Source: Kribbella sandramycini (GTDB taxonomy: Bacteria; Actinomycetota; Actinomycetes; Propionibacteriales; Kribbellaceae). Taken from it: a DNA stretch of 64,000 nucleotides. A program made the position numbers and the translations under genes. Location: the NCBI RefSeq assembly GCF_013131805.1, contig NZ_JABJRC010000002.1, forward strand, positions 186,001-250,000. The letters run 5' to 3'. This document shows, in pieces, positions 8,784 to 16,601 of this stretch. The notes beneath the pieces were generated by a model. That model worked only from the letters and a program-made list of their open reading frames with translations, did no database searches and was not told the DNA's origin. Position 1 is the stretch's first letter. Each line of letters starts with the position of its first letter.

Positions 8784-9707
8784 TCAGCCGACCGGCGGCG
8801 CGGTCTCGAACCAGTTGAAGGCCTCGACGTACTGCAGGGTCGTGCCGGTGTAGTTCTCACCGAACAGTCGCCAGTAGGTGTGCTGCTTGATCGTCTCGAC
8901 GCCGGTCTCCTTGTCGACCGACTTGGTCCGGATCGCGACCCGGTACAGCGTCACCTTCTCGTCGCGGACCTGCGACTGGGTGTCCTTGTAGCCGGGGCTC
9001 TTGTGGTCGTCGGAGCGGGCCGGGTCGTGCAGGGTCAGCTCGACCTTGCCCGAGGCCACGTCGCCCTTGGCGGCGACGACGGTGACCGCGTGCCCGCCGG
9101 TGCGGGTGTGGGTGTTGTCCTCGTTCAGCACATACCGGCCGTACCAGAGCTGGACCGGCGCCTGCCGCAGCCGCTTCGCGATCTCGAGCCCGAACTCCGG
9201 CACGTTGTCGGAGCTGGTGCCGCCGCGGTTGACCGTCCAGCCGCTCGCCTTGGCGCCCTCGGTCGCCGCGTCGAAGGCCGCGCGGTTGCCGCTCGCGCTG
9301 GAGCCGCTCGGGTTGGCGCCCATCCCCGCCTTGTAGCCGAGCCAGCCCAGCCAGGCGGTGGTCTCGTCGTAGTCGGCCGGGTCGTGCGGGTCGTACTCGG
9401 TGAGCAGCTGGCCGTTCGGCGTCACCCGCATCGGCAGGCCCTTGTGCTCGCCGAGGTAGTACATCGCGTTGAAGAGCGAAGTCGGACCGCAGTGCACGCT
9501 GCCCTCTTTGGCCAGATGCGTGCGGAACTGGTCCGCGTCGGTCACGTCGCACAGGTTGACCGCGAACTGCGGGCCGGTGACGTCCTTCTGCTCGGTGCAC
9601 GGCCCCTGCAGCGGCAGCCCCGCCGCGGTGGCGCTCACAGCCGGCAGCACGGTCCCGGCGACCACAGTTGCCACCCCGGCCAGTACGGCGATCCCTTGAC
9701 GCTTCAT
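8784..9707 (-). CDS. Secreted C39-like cysteine-peptidase-fold protein
   Basis: 307 residues. A Sec signal peptide (MKRQGIAVLAG..., ending near VSATAA at residues 24-29) precedes a mature domain with a papain-like/C39 layout: Cys73 in VHCGPTSLFNAMYYLG, a His in TGGHAVTVV about 150 residues later and an Asp in LHDPA. This matches the peptidase C39-like pattern of Cys, His and Asp/Asn. I chose ATG 9707 because the signal peptide starts there and GGGGGT stands just upstream; the frame stays open further upstream but without a plausible start. No substrate is evident. It may be a peptidase or a catalytically similar scaffold acting outside the cell. Confidence 0.75.
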   Translation of the reverse strand: MKRQGIAVLAGVATVVAGTVLPAVSATAAGLPLQGPCTEQKDVTGPQFAVNLCDVTDADQFRTHLAKEGSVHCGPTSLFNAMYYLGEHKGLPMRVTPNGQLLTEYDPHDPADYDETTAWLGWLGYKAGMGANPSGSSASGNRAAFDAATEGAKASGWTVNRGGTSSDNVPEFGLEIAKRLRQAPVQLWYGRYVLNEDNTHTRTGGHAVTVVAAKGDVASGKVELTLHDPARSDDHKSPGYKDTQSQVRDEKVTLYRVAIRTKSVDKETGVETIKQHTYWRLFGENYTGTTLQYVEAFNWFETAPPVG

Positions 9708-9734
9708 TTCGGTTACCCCCAGGTTGTTCGGTGT

Positions 9735-9813
9735 CGGCGTTTTTCGCCGTGCCACCAATCTCCCGTGGGAGGCACCCCCCAGGCATGAGGGTCGATCCCT
9801 CATCTGTGGGGGT
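9735..9813 (-). promoter_or_regulatory. Two hairpins in the leader between divergent genes
   Basis: Within the 139-base gap 9708-9846, CGGCG/CGCCG (9735-9739 and 9745-9749) closes a five-T loop. A second hairpin pairs ATGAGGG (9785-9791) with CCCTCAT (9797-9803), extended by ACCCCC/GGGGGT outside an internal loop (9774-9813). They would lie in the 5' leader of the secreted C39-like gene if transcribed from the minus strand. I could not match them to a known riboswitch class. Confidence 0.35.
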
Positions 9814-9846
9814 GGGGGTTGCCGGGGTGGGCACTGGGGGCTGGTG

Positions 9847-10269
9847 GTGAGATGGATGGGCGCGGTGCTTGCGACGGCGCTGCTGGCGGCCGGATGCGCG
9901 AGTCCGGAGCAGAAGCTCCGGGACGCTGCCGCACAGGCCGGGAGGGAGGCGGCGTCGGAGGTCGGGACGGCGCGGCTGGCGGTCGAGCAGTTGCAGGCGG
10001 GGCAGTTGTGGGCGCAGCCTGCGGGACAGGTGGTCGGTGACGCCGAGAAGGGCGTCGAGCAGGCGGCGAGTTCGTTCGCGGCGCAGCAGCCGACGTCCGA
10101 TGAAGCGCAGCGGCTGTACGACCAGGTCACCAAGGCGCTGGACGACGCGACGCAGGCCGTGACGTCGGTGCGGATCGCGCTCGGCAACGGCGACCTGGAC
10201 CGCGCCGGGCGTCAGCTCGCCGGACTGCGGGTGGCGGCCGATCAGTTGCGCCGGATCGGGGAGCTGTGA
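9847..10269 (+). CDS. Small helical lipoprotein of unknown function
   Basis: 140 residues from GTG 9847. The start is chosen because it gives a short basic N-terminus (MRW), a hydrophobic stretch and a lipobox LLAAGC at residues 12-17, with GGGGGC upstream. The mature part is almost entirely alpha-helical and rich in Ala, Gln, Glu and Arg, with heptad-like spacing, so a coiled coil at the outer face of the membrane is likely. I do not recognise a family. It overlaps the Nramp-like transporter by four bases (GTGA), so its job is probably linked to that transporter, for example as an external accessory subunit. Confidence 0.7.
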   Translation: MRWMGAVLATALLAAGCASPEQKLRDAAAQAGREAASEVGTARLAVEQLQAGQLWAQPAGQVVGDAEKGVEQAASSFAAQQPTSDEAQRLYDQVTKALDDATQAVTSVRIALGNGDLDRAGRQLAGLRVAADQLRRIGEL

Positions 10270-11495
10270 AGAAGCTCCTCGCTGTCACGCTGGGGATTCT
10301 GACCGCCATCGGCGGGTTCGTCGATATCGGCGACCTGGTCACGAACGCGCTGGTCGGCGCGCGGTTCGGGATGCACATGGCGTGGGTCGTGGTGGTCGGC
10401 GTGATCGGCATCTGCCTGTACGCCGAGATGTCCGGCCGGGTCGTCGCGATTTCGGGGCGGCCGGTGTTCGACCTGATCCGGGAGCGGCTCGGGCCGCAGA
10501 CCGGGCTGGTCACGCTGGTGGCGTCGTTCCTGGTCACGCTGCTGACGCTGATCGCGGAGATCGGCGGCATCGCGCTCGCGTTCGAGCTGGCGAGCGGCGT
10601 GCACTATCTGCTCTGGATGCCGCTCGCGGTGTTCGCGGTCTGGCTGGTGATCTGGCGGGTCAAGTTCTCCCGGCTGGAGCAGGTCTTCGGGCTGCTGGGG
10701 TTGTTGCTGATCGTCTTTGCGGTCGCGCTGTTCAAGCTCGGGCCGGACTGGGGCAATCTGCTGAGCCAGGCGACGTCGCCGCACCCGATCGGTTCGGAGA
10801 ACTGGGCGACGTACGCGTACTACGGGATCGCGCTCTTCGGGGCCGCGATGACGCCGTACGAGGTCTTCTTCTTCACGTCCGGGGGAGTGGAGGAGAAGTG
10901 GACGCGGCGCGATCTGGTCACCGCGCGAACGAACGTGTTCGTCGGCTTCCCGCTGGGCGGACTGCTGTCGCTGTCGATCATGGGGTGTGCGGCCGTGCTG
11001 TTCCTGCCGGCCGGGATCCAGGTCGGGACGCTGGGCCAGGTGACGCTTCCGGTAGCCGTTGCCCTGGGCAAGCTCGGGCTGGCCGTCGTCCTGATCGGGG
11101 TGTTCGCGGCGACCTTCGGCGCGGCGCTGGAGACGGCGCTGTCGTGCGGGTACACGATCGCGCAGTACCGGGGCTGGCAGTGGGGCAAGTTCGTCCGGCC
11201 GCGGGAGGCGTCGCGGTTCCACGTGGTGATCATCATCTGCCTGGTGCTGGCGATGCTGACGCTGGTGACGGCGGTCGATCCGGTCAAGGTGACGGAGTAC
11301 TCGGTGGTGTTCGCCGCGATGGCGCTGCCGCTCACCTATCTGCCGATCCTGATCATCGCCAACGATCCGGACTACGTCGGCGCCAACACCAACGGCCGGC
11401 TGCGTAACGCTTTCGGGCTCTTCTATCTCGGGCTGCTGGTGGTCGCGTCCCTGGCCGCCATACCGTTGATGATTCTCACGAAAGCGGGGCAATGA
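10266..11495 (+). CDS. Divergent Nramp-family membrane transporter
   Basis: 409 residues with about 11 hydrophobic segments and a clear Nramp/LeuT-like pattern. In canonical Nramp, TM1 carries DPGN and TM6 carries MPH as metal ligands. Here the TM1 region reads DIGDL after GGFV, and the TM6 region reads AMTPYEVFFF, so the proline-asparagine and the methionine-histidine pairs are not in the usual form. This suggests a branch with altered cargo, such as the Nramp-related Mg2+ or proton-amino-acid-like groups, not Mn/Fe uptake. It starts at GTG 10266, overlapping the lipoprotein stop, and is followed by two coupled PRC-barrel proteins. Cargo is unknown. Confidence 0.8.
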   Translation: MKKLLAVTLGILTAIGGFVDIGDLVTNALVGARFGMHMAWVVVVGVIGICLYAEMSGRVVAISGRPVFDLIRERLGPQTGLVTLVASFLVTLLTLIAEIGGIALAFELASGVHYLLWMPLAVFAVWLVIWRVKFSRLEQVFGLLGLLLIVFAVALFKLGPDWGNLLSQATSPHPIGSENWATYAYYGIALFGAAMTPYEVFFFTSGGVEEKWTRRDLVTARTNVFVGFPLGGLLSLSIMGCAAVLFLPAGIQVGTLGQVTLPVAVALGKLGLAVVLIGVFAATFGAALETALSCGYTIAQYRGWQWGKFVRPREASRFHVVIIICLVLAMLTLVTAVDPVKVTEYSVVFAAMALPLTYLPILIIANDPDYVGANTNGRLRNAFGLFYLGLLVVASLAAIPLMILTKAGQ

Positions 11496-11791
11496 CCATG
11501 GCCGGACGGGTTCTGCACGCACAGCTGCATCTGCTGGATCGGCAGCTGATCGACCAGGCCGATGGTCACCTGGCCGGCAAGGTGGACGACGTCGTCCTCG
11601 ACCTGGACGCCGATCCGCCGGTCGTCACCGCGCTCGTCTCGGCCCGCCGGGAGATCTCCGCGCGCCGGATCACCGACCTCGGCACCGCCGTCACCGTCGA
11701 TGCCGAAGGTCTCGACCTGGACCGGTACGACGACCGCGTCGAACGGGCCGTGATCGACAAGATCCCGGGGGCCGGTCATGCGGCTGAATGA
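11492..11791 (+). CDS. PRC-barrel-like small protein
   Basis: 99 residues, starting inside the Nramp stop (ATGA at 11492-11495). The segment GKVDDVVLDLDADPPVVTALV has the beta pattern of a PRC-barrel half (G-x-V-x-D-hydrophobic-x-D). PRC barrels are small cytosolic beta domains used in RimM, photosynthetic reaction centre H subunits and magnesium-transporter regulators. Its tail overlaps the next PRC gene by 14 bases. The arrangement suggests that it and its neighbour form the cytosolic regulatory part of the transporter. No catalytic residues are apparent. Confidence 0.6.
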   Translation: MTMAGRVLHAQLHLLDRQLIDQADGHLAGKVDDVVLDLDADPPVVTALVSARREISARRITDLGTAVTVDAEGLDLDRYDDRVERAVIDKIPGAGHAAE

Positions 11792-12119
11792 GCTGTTGGG
11801 GCACCGGGTGGTGGATGCGTCGGGCGCCGAGGTGGGCGGGGTGGCCGACGTCCGGCTCGTCCAGGACGGCCCGCTGCTGGCGGCCAGTCACCGGGCCCTT
11901 CGCGTCGACGGGCTGATCATCGTCGAGCATCGGCACACCCGGCTCTTCGGCTACGAACGCCACGTCGGCCCCGACCTCCTCCGCCGCCTGGTCCACAGCT
12001 GGCTCGGGGCTGTTTGGTACCTGCCCTGGGACCACGTCACGGCGATCGCCGACGGCACGGTCACCACGCACCGAAGCCGGGCCGACCTGCGACCCCTGGA
12101 AGACCTCGCCCGCTACTGA
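11778..12119 (+). CDS. PRC-barrel domain protein
   Basis: 113 residues. The N-terminus (RLNELLGHRVVDASGAEVG followed by GVADVRL) is a textbook PRC-barrel opening, and WYLPWDHVTAI near residues 85-95 closes a second strand pair typical of these barrels. It is the last gene of the lipoprotein/Nramp/PRC/PRC operon and overlaps the previous gene. Together the two PRC proteins may sense cytosolic metal or bind the transporter. It ends convergently, overlapping the 3' end of a DinB-family gene by seven bases. Confidence 0.75.
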   Translation: MRLNELLGHRVVDASGAEVGGVADVRLVQDGPLLAASHRALRVDGLIIVEHRHTRLFGYERHVGPDLLRRLVHSWLGAVWYLPWDHVTAIADGTVTTHRSRADLRPLEDLARY

Positions 12120-12676
12120 CCGGCGTCTCGAGCTGCTTGCTCCACTCGCGCTCGATGCACCGCCCACTCTTCGGCGGTCCGCTCGGTGCCACCGACGACG
12201 CCGTCCAGCTCCTCGCGGAGGATGTCCGCGTGGCCGGCGTGTCTGCTGGTTTCGGTGAGTAGGTGGACGAGCGCGTTGAAGAGCTTGATATCCGGCTGCG
12301 GCCACCACGGCACGTGCCCGGGGGCGTCGATGGGCAGTTTCTCGATCGTCTCGTCCGCGAAGGCGCAGGCCCGGCGATAGCCGTCGAACACGTCGGCGCG
12401 GGTTTCGGTGGACGGCACCCACAGATGGTCGTGGCTGACGTAGCCAGGGTCGAAGAAGCTCGGGAGGCCGTCGGGGTAGGGGCGGTCGAAGACCTCGCCG
12501 AAGTAGCGGGCCTCGCTCTGGCCGAGGTGTTTGACCAGACCGAGCAGGTTGGTGCCGGTGCGGGTCATCGGGCGGCGGACGACGTACTCCGAGAGGCCCT
12601 CCAGCTTCGACAGCAGGGAGTCGCGGGTGTAGCGGAGGGCGTTGTGCAGGTTGGTCTTGGCGAACTCGTCGATCAT
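12113..12676 (-). CDS. DinB/DUF664-family four-helix protein
   Basis: 187 residues with the DinB-like pattern: a first His in LVKHLGQSEARYF (residues about 46-58) and the pair HAGHADILREELDG near residue 145, giving the three-histidine metal site of this superfamily. Members include mycothiol- and bacillithiol-dependent S-transferases, so a thiol-dependent detoxification role is possible in an actinobacterium. It is coupled by a four-base overlap to the lipid-kinase-like gene upstream. A second DinB protein with the same HAGHADILRE motif is encoded at 53.7-54.2 kb. Confidence 0.8.
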   Translation of the reverse strand: MIDEFAKTNLHNALRYTRDSLLSKLEGLSEYVVRRPMTRTGTNLLGLVKHLGQSEARYFGEVFDRPYPDGLPSFFDPGYVSHDHLWVPSTETRADVFDGYRRACAFADETIEKLPIDAPGHVPWWPQPDIKLFNALVHLLTETSRHAGHADILREELDGVVGGTERTAEEWAVHRARVEQAARDAGQ

Positions 12677-13584
12677 GCTTCGGTCTTGGGGGAGCGGACG
12701 GTCAGGGCGTTGGGGGCTACGACGGCGGTGAGGGTGCGGCCGGGGGTGGTGGGGTCGCCGTCGAGCTGGCGGCGCATGGGCTCGGCGGCGGTGACGGTGA
12801 TCCGGCGGCCGGCGCGGCGGTGGATGTGCGGGTCGCGGACGTCGCTGCGACTCAGGATCCGCCAGACGACGCGCGGCCAGTGCGACAGCCGGTTGGGGCT
12901 GAGGACGACGACGTCGATCAGGCCGTCGTCGGGGCGCGCGTCCGGGATCAGGGCGATATCGGCGGTCAGCGTGCCGACGTTGCCGATCACGACGGTGCGC
13001 GCGTGCCGGACGAAGGGTTTGCGGTCGTCGACGGTGATCGAGACCTTGACGGCGGACTGGTTCAGGTTGCGGGCCAGGGCGACGGCGTACGCCGCCCAGC
13101 CGATCCGCTTCTTCACCGGGTCCGGGGCGTCCTCGATGATCGCGGCGTCCAGGCCGAGACCGGCCATCACGGTGAACCGGTCGGCGGGCAGCTCGTCGCC
13201 TTCGACGTCCGCGAGATCGATCGTCCGATCGGCGCCGTCCAGCAGTTCGGTCAGCGCGACGTCGACGGTGAGCGGGATGCCGAGGTTGCGGGCCAGCAGG
13301 TTGCCGGTGCCGGCCGGCAGGATCACGAGCGGGATGCCGGTGTTCGCGAGCTCGACGCAGACCACCCGGACCGTCCCGTCGCCACCCGCGACGATGACCA
13401 GGTCGACCCCCTCGTCCACCGCCTGCCGCGCCATCCCCTGGCCGGGGTCGTCGACGGTGGTTTCCATCCAGACCGGCTCGCCGTACCCGCGCTCCCCGAC
13501 CGCCGCCGTCACCGCCGCCCGCAACTGCTCGACATCTCCGACCTTGACCGGATTGACGACCACGGCCACCCGCTTCGAACCCAT
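12673..13584 (-). CDS. Diacylglycerol-kinase-fold lipid kinase family protein
   Basis: 303 residues. The nucleotide site GGDGTVRVV lies near residues 67-75, followed by LPAGTGNLLARNLGIP, the defining motifs of the YegS/BmrU/DgkB superfamily, and a beta-sandwich C-terminal domain follows. These enzymes phosphorylate diacylglycerol, sphingoid or related lipids with ATP; the substrate is not predictable here. It starts at ATG 13584 and is followed, with a four-base overlap, by the DinB gene. It has no membrane segments and so is probably a peripheral cytosolic protein. Confidence 0.85.
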   Translation of the reverse strand: MGSKRVAVVVNPVKVGDVEQLRAAVTAAVGERGYGEPVWMETTVDDPGQGMARQAVDEGVDLVIVAGGDGTVRVVCVELANTGIPLVILPAGTGNLLARNLGIPLTVDVALTELLDGADRTIDLADVEGDELPADRFTVMAGLGLDAAIIEDAPDPVKKRIGWAAYAVALARNLNQSAVKVSITVDDRKPFVRHARTVVIGNVGTLTADIALIPDARPDDGLIDVVVLSPNRLSHWPRVVWRILSRSDVRDPHIHRRAGRRITVTAAEPMRRQLDGDPTTPGRTLTAVVAPNALTVRSPKTEA

Positions 13585-13685
13585 AACGCCCTCTCCTCGA
13601 CTGCTCGATCGTGCCCCCGATCAGCCGAGCTGAACCTCAGGCCCCCCGCAGACTACGCCGAACCACCGACCCGAGCAGCAAGACA

Positions 13686-14117
13686 TCAGCGGGTGACGCG
13701 GGTGATGTTGGCGCGGTCGTCGGGGTCCTGGCTGGGGTTGGTGGCGAACCAGGCGTCGAGGATTTCTTGGAGGAGGGGTTCGGAGGTGAGGCGGAGGCTG
13801 AGGGCGAGGACGTTGGCGTCGTTCCAGCGGCGGGCGCCTTCGGCGGTGTAGGCGTCGGTGCAGAGGGCGGCGCGGATGCCGGGGACCTTGTTGGCCGCGA
13901 TCGACGCGCCCGTCCCGGTCCAGCAGCAGACGACGGCCTGGTCGGCGCGGCCCTCGGCGAGCTCGCGGGCGGCGGTCGCCGAGCAGACGGCCCATTGCGG
14001 GTCGCCGCCGTCGCGGAGGGCGCCGTACGCCGTCACCTCGTGGCCGCGGCGACCCAGCTCGGCCACGAGGGCCCGCGCGACGGGCTGGTCCATATCCGAC
14101 GACACCGCGATCCGCAT
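13686..14117 (-). CDS. RpiB/LacA/LacB-family isomerase-like protein lacking the usual ring-opening histidines
   Basis: 143 residues, typical length for RpiB. The phosphate/active-site loop CCWTGTGASIAANKVPG is well kept, including the catalytic Cys, and WNDANVLAL matches the HNDANV region. However, the His that opens the sugar ring (His99 in E. coli RpiB) is Trp here, and the N-terminal DHAG motif is replaced by SDMDQ. It therefore probably does not isomerise ribose-5-phosphate in the standard way. It may handle an open-chain sugar phosphate, like the erythritol-pathway RpiB relatives, or may no longer be an isomerase. It is divergent from the ricin-lectin gene, 112 bases away. Confidence 0.75.
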   Translation of the reverse strand: MRIAVSSDMDQPVARALVAELGRRGHEVTAYGALRDGGDPQWAVCSATAARELAEGRADQAVVCCWTGTGASIAANKVPGIRAALCTDAYTAEGARRWNDANVLALSLRLTSEPLLQEILDAWFATNPSQDPDDRANITRVTR

Positions 14118-14132
14118 AACTCGACCCTAGCT

Positions 14133-14144
14133 GGTTCCGGAACC
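14133..14144. promoter_or_regulatory. 12-base perfect palindrome GGTTCCGGAACC between divergent genes
   Basis: The palindrome is centred on CG, as LacI/GalR-family operators often are, and lies 16 bases upstream of the RpiB-like start and 86 bases before the secreted ricin-lectin gene. It could be an operator for either. Nothing else in the 112-base gap stands out except an AT-rich TTGAATTAAG at about 14166. Confidence 0.35.
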
Positions 14145-14229
14145 TGGCGAGACTTCGGTCAGATCTTGAATTAAGTGTGGGAATCCGCTTTCCTGAGCAC
14201 ATTCGCCGCCCAGGAACGAGGAGAACCCC

Positions 14230-16455
14230 ATGTCCGGAGTCGCCCCACTCCGTCCGCCGCCGCGCGTGCGCCGGCGCCGGATCGCCGTGATCGCGACCGC
14301 GCTGGCCGGTGTCGTCGCCGGTGGTCTGACCGTCGTCACGACGTCCCCGGCGGTCGCGGCCATCTCGCCGACCGCGTGGAACACCGTCACCGCCAAGCAC
14401 AGCGGCAAGTGCCTCGACACCCGCAACGCGGCGACGGCCAACGGCACCGCCGTCCAGCAGTTCGCCTGCAACACCTCGACCGCCCAGCAGTGGCAGTTCC
14501 AGCCGACCAGCGGCGGCTACGTCCGCATCAACGTGCGGACCAACCCGGCCCAGGTCGTCGACGTGTCGAACGTGTCGAACGCCGACAACGCGCTCCTGCA
14601 CCTGTGGGCGTACGGCGGCGGCAACAACCAGCAGTGGCTGCCGGTCGAGGAGGCCGACGGCAACTACCACTTCGTCAGCCGGCACAGCGGCAAGTGCCTC
14701 GACGTCCCGGCCGCCAACACCGCGGACAACGTCCAGCTCGTGCAGTACGCGTGCAACGGCAGCGCCGCCCAATCCTTCAAGGTCACCTCTGTGGATGCAC
14801 CGCCGAACCCTCCCGGTACGCCGGACCTCGGCCCGAACGTCTCGGTCTTCGACCCGTCGATGCCGGCCAGCCAGATCCAGTCGCGGCTCGACCAGGTCTT
14901 CAACCAGCAGGAGGAGAACCAGTACGGCGAGCAGCGGTACGCCCTGCTGTTCAAGCCCGGCACCTACAACGTCAGCGCGAACGTCGGCTTCTTCACCCAG
15001 GTGGCCGGTCTCGGTCTGACGCCGGGCAGCGTGAACATCAACGGCGCCGTCCACGTCGAGGCCGACTGGTTCCCGCCGCAGAACGCCACGCACAACTTCT
15101 GGCGCGGCGCCGAGGGCCTCACCGTGACTCCGCCTGGTGGGTTGGACCGGTGGGCCGTCAGCCAGGCGTCGGCGTACCGGCGGATGCACCTGAAGGGCAA
15201 CCTCGCGCTGGACGACGGCGGCTGGTCGAGCGGCGGTTTCATGGCCGACACCATCGTCGACGGCCAGGTGCGGTCGGGCAGCCAGCAGCAGTGGCTGTCG
15301 CGGAACACCCGCTGGGGCAGCTGGACCGGCCAGAACTGGAACATGGTCTTCGTCGGCGCCGAGAACGCGCCGGCCGGCAACTTCCCGGAGCCGCCGTACA
15401 CGAAGGTCGCGCAGACGCCGATCATCCGGGAGAAGCCCTACCTGTACATCGACGCCGCGGGCGCCTACAAGGTCTTCGTCCCGGCGCTGAAGTCGAACTC
15501 GGCCGGCCCGGGCTGGGCCAACGGCAACCCGGCGGGTCAGTCGCTGCCGATCGAGCAGTTCTACATCGCCAAACCCGGCGTCACCGCGGCGACGCTGAAC
15601 GCCGAGCTGGCCGCCGGTAAGGACCTGCTGTTCACGCCGGGCGTCTACAAGCTCAGCGACTCGCTGCGGATCAACCGCGCGAACACCGTCGTCCTGGGCC
15701 TCGGCCTGGCCACGATCATGCCGACCAACGGCACCACCGCGATCTCGGTCGCCGACGTGGACGGCGTCAAACTGGCCGGCCTGCTGATCGACGCGGCGCC
15801 GACCAACTCGCCGCTGCTGATGGAGCTCGGCCCGGCCAACTCCTCGGCCGACCACAGCGCCAACCCCACCTCGCTGCACGACATCTACTACCGCATCGGC
15901 GGCTCCGCGGTCGGCAAGGCCACCGAGACCCTGCGCATCAACAGCGACGACGTCATCCTCGACCACACCTGGCTCTGGCGCGGCGACCACTCGTTCGGCG
16001 TCGGCTGGAACACCAACACCGCCGACACCGGTCTCGTGGTCAACGGCGACGACATCACGGCCTACGGCCTGTTCGTCGAGCACTACCAGAAGTACCAGAC
16101 GATCTGGAACGGCGAACGCGGCCGCACCTACTTCTACCAGAACGAAATGCCCTACGACCCGCCCAACCAGGCCGCCTGGATGAACGGCTCCACCCGCGGC
16201 TACGCCGCCTACAAGGTCGCCGACCACGTCAACACCCACGAAGCCTGGGGCCTCGGCTCCTACTGCGTCTTCACCTCCGACGCCTCCATAGTCGGCGAAC
16301 GAGCCATCGAGACCCCCGTCAAACCCAACGTCAAGTTCCACAACATGGTCACCATCTCCCTCGGCGGCCGCGGCACCATCGCCCACGTCATCAACAACAC
16401 CGGCGGCCCCTCCAACTCCACCACCAACAAGGCCCAATGGGTGAACTTCCCATAA
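14230..16455 (+). CDS. Secreted ricin-type lectin (CBM13) plus beta-helix carbohydrate-active protein
   Basis: 741 residues. A long basic-hydrophobic signal peptide ends near SPAVAA (residue 38). Residues about 45-185 form a ricin-B lectin domain with repeated GKCLD and Q-x-W-like turns (AQQWQF, NNQQWLP), and then a Pro-rich linker. Residues about 200-741 begin LGPNVSVFDPSMP and continue with many short beta repeats ending in Asn/Asp turns, the look of a right-handed beta-helix as in GH55-type glucanases. I cannot assign a GH family or catalytic acids with confidence. GAGGAGAA upstream supports the start. It lies beside a GH92 mannosidase, so a role in fungal or plant polysaccharide breakdown is likely. 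Confidence 0.75.
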   Translation: MSGVAPLRPPPRVRRRRIAVIATALAGVVAGGLTVVTTSPAVAAISPTAWNTVTAKHSGKCLDTRNAATANGTAVQQFACNTSTAQQWQFQPTSGGYVRINVRTNPAQVVDVSNVSNADNALLHLWAYGGGNNQQWLPVEEADGNYHFVSRHSGKCLDVPAANTADNVQLVQYACNGSAAQSFKVTSVDAPPNPPGTPDLGPNVSVFDPSMPASQIQSRLDQVFNQQEENQYGEQRYALLFKPGTYNVSANVGFFTQVAGLGLTPGSVNINGAVHVEADWFPPQNATHNFWRGAEGLTVTPPGGLDRWAVSQASAYRRMHLKGNLALDDGGWSSGGFMADTIVDGQVRSGSQQQWLSRNTRWGSWTGQNWNMVFVGAENAPAGNFPEPPYTKVAQTPIIREKPYLYIDAAGAYKVFVPALKSNSAGPGWANGNPAGQSLPIEQFYIAKPGVTAATLNAELAAGKDLLFTPGVYKLSDSLRINRANTVVLGLGLATIMPTNGTTAISVADVDGVKLAGLLIDAAPTNSPLLMELGPANSSADHSANPTSLHDIYYRIGGSAVGKATETLRINSDDVILDHTWLWRGDHSFGVGWNTNTADTGLVVNGDDITAYGLFVEHYQKYQTIWNGERGRTYFYQNEMPYDPPNQAAWMNGSTRGYAAYKVADHVNTHEAWGLGSYCVFTSDASIVGERAIETPVKPNVKFHNMVTISLGGRGTIAHVINNTGGPSNSTTNKAQWVNFP

Positions 16456-16470
16456 CCACCTGACGATCAG

Positions 16471-16501
16471 CTCGGCGTCCCCGCTCCTCGGGGGCGCCGA
16501 G
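16471..16501. terminator. Hairpin terminator after the ricin-lectin gene
   Basis: CTCGGCG pairs with CGCCGAG (16471-16477 and 16495-16501), continued inward by CCCCG/CGGGG with single unpaired bases between the two helices. It begins 15 bases past the stop codon. A T-run is absent, as is usual in this GC range. Confidence 0.7.
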
Positions 16502-16521
16502 TTGCGTTTCCGCGGCGAACA

Positions 16522-16531
16522 TTTGCGCAAA
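16522..16531. promoter_or_regulatory. Palindrome TTTGCGCAAA upstream of the GH92 gene
   Basis: A perfect ten-base palindrome centred on CG, 70 bases before the GH92 start. CG-centred palindromes are typical of LacI-family operators, and a LacI gene lies just after the GH92 gene. This is suggestive only. Confidence 0.35.
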
Positions 16532-16601
16532 GGTCGTCGGGGGTTGGGGGTGGGCGTTTAGGTTGGCTGCGACTTGGTGCCTTGGTGAAGGGGTCGCTGC
16601 G

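Noticed and set aside
5786..8860. A 1,000-codon open frame opposite the LuxR regulator
   Set aside because: Arg/Asp/Gly/Gln-rich antisense translation without any domain; the plus strand encodes an unambiguous LAL regulator.
9708..9846. Possible c-di-AMP (ydaO-type) riboswitch before the secreted C39-like gene
   Set aside because: The hairpins and G-rich stretches recall it, but the conserved core elements and the GGGTGAAT-like end are not present in order.
13621..16530. A long open frame on the minus strand opposite the ricin-lectin gene
   Set aside because: Its translation is Gly/Val/Arg/Asp-rich repeat-like sequence with no motif, and the plus strand holds a clear secreted lectin/beta-helix protein. 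Antisense open frames of this length are normal at this GC content.
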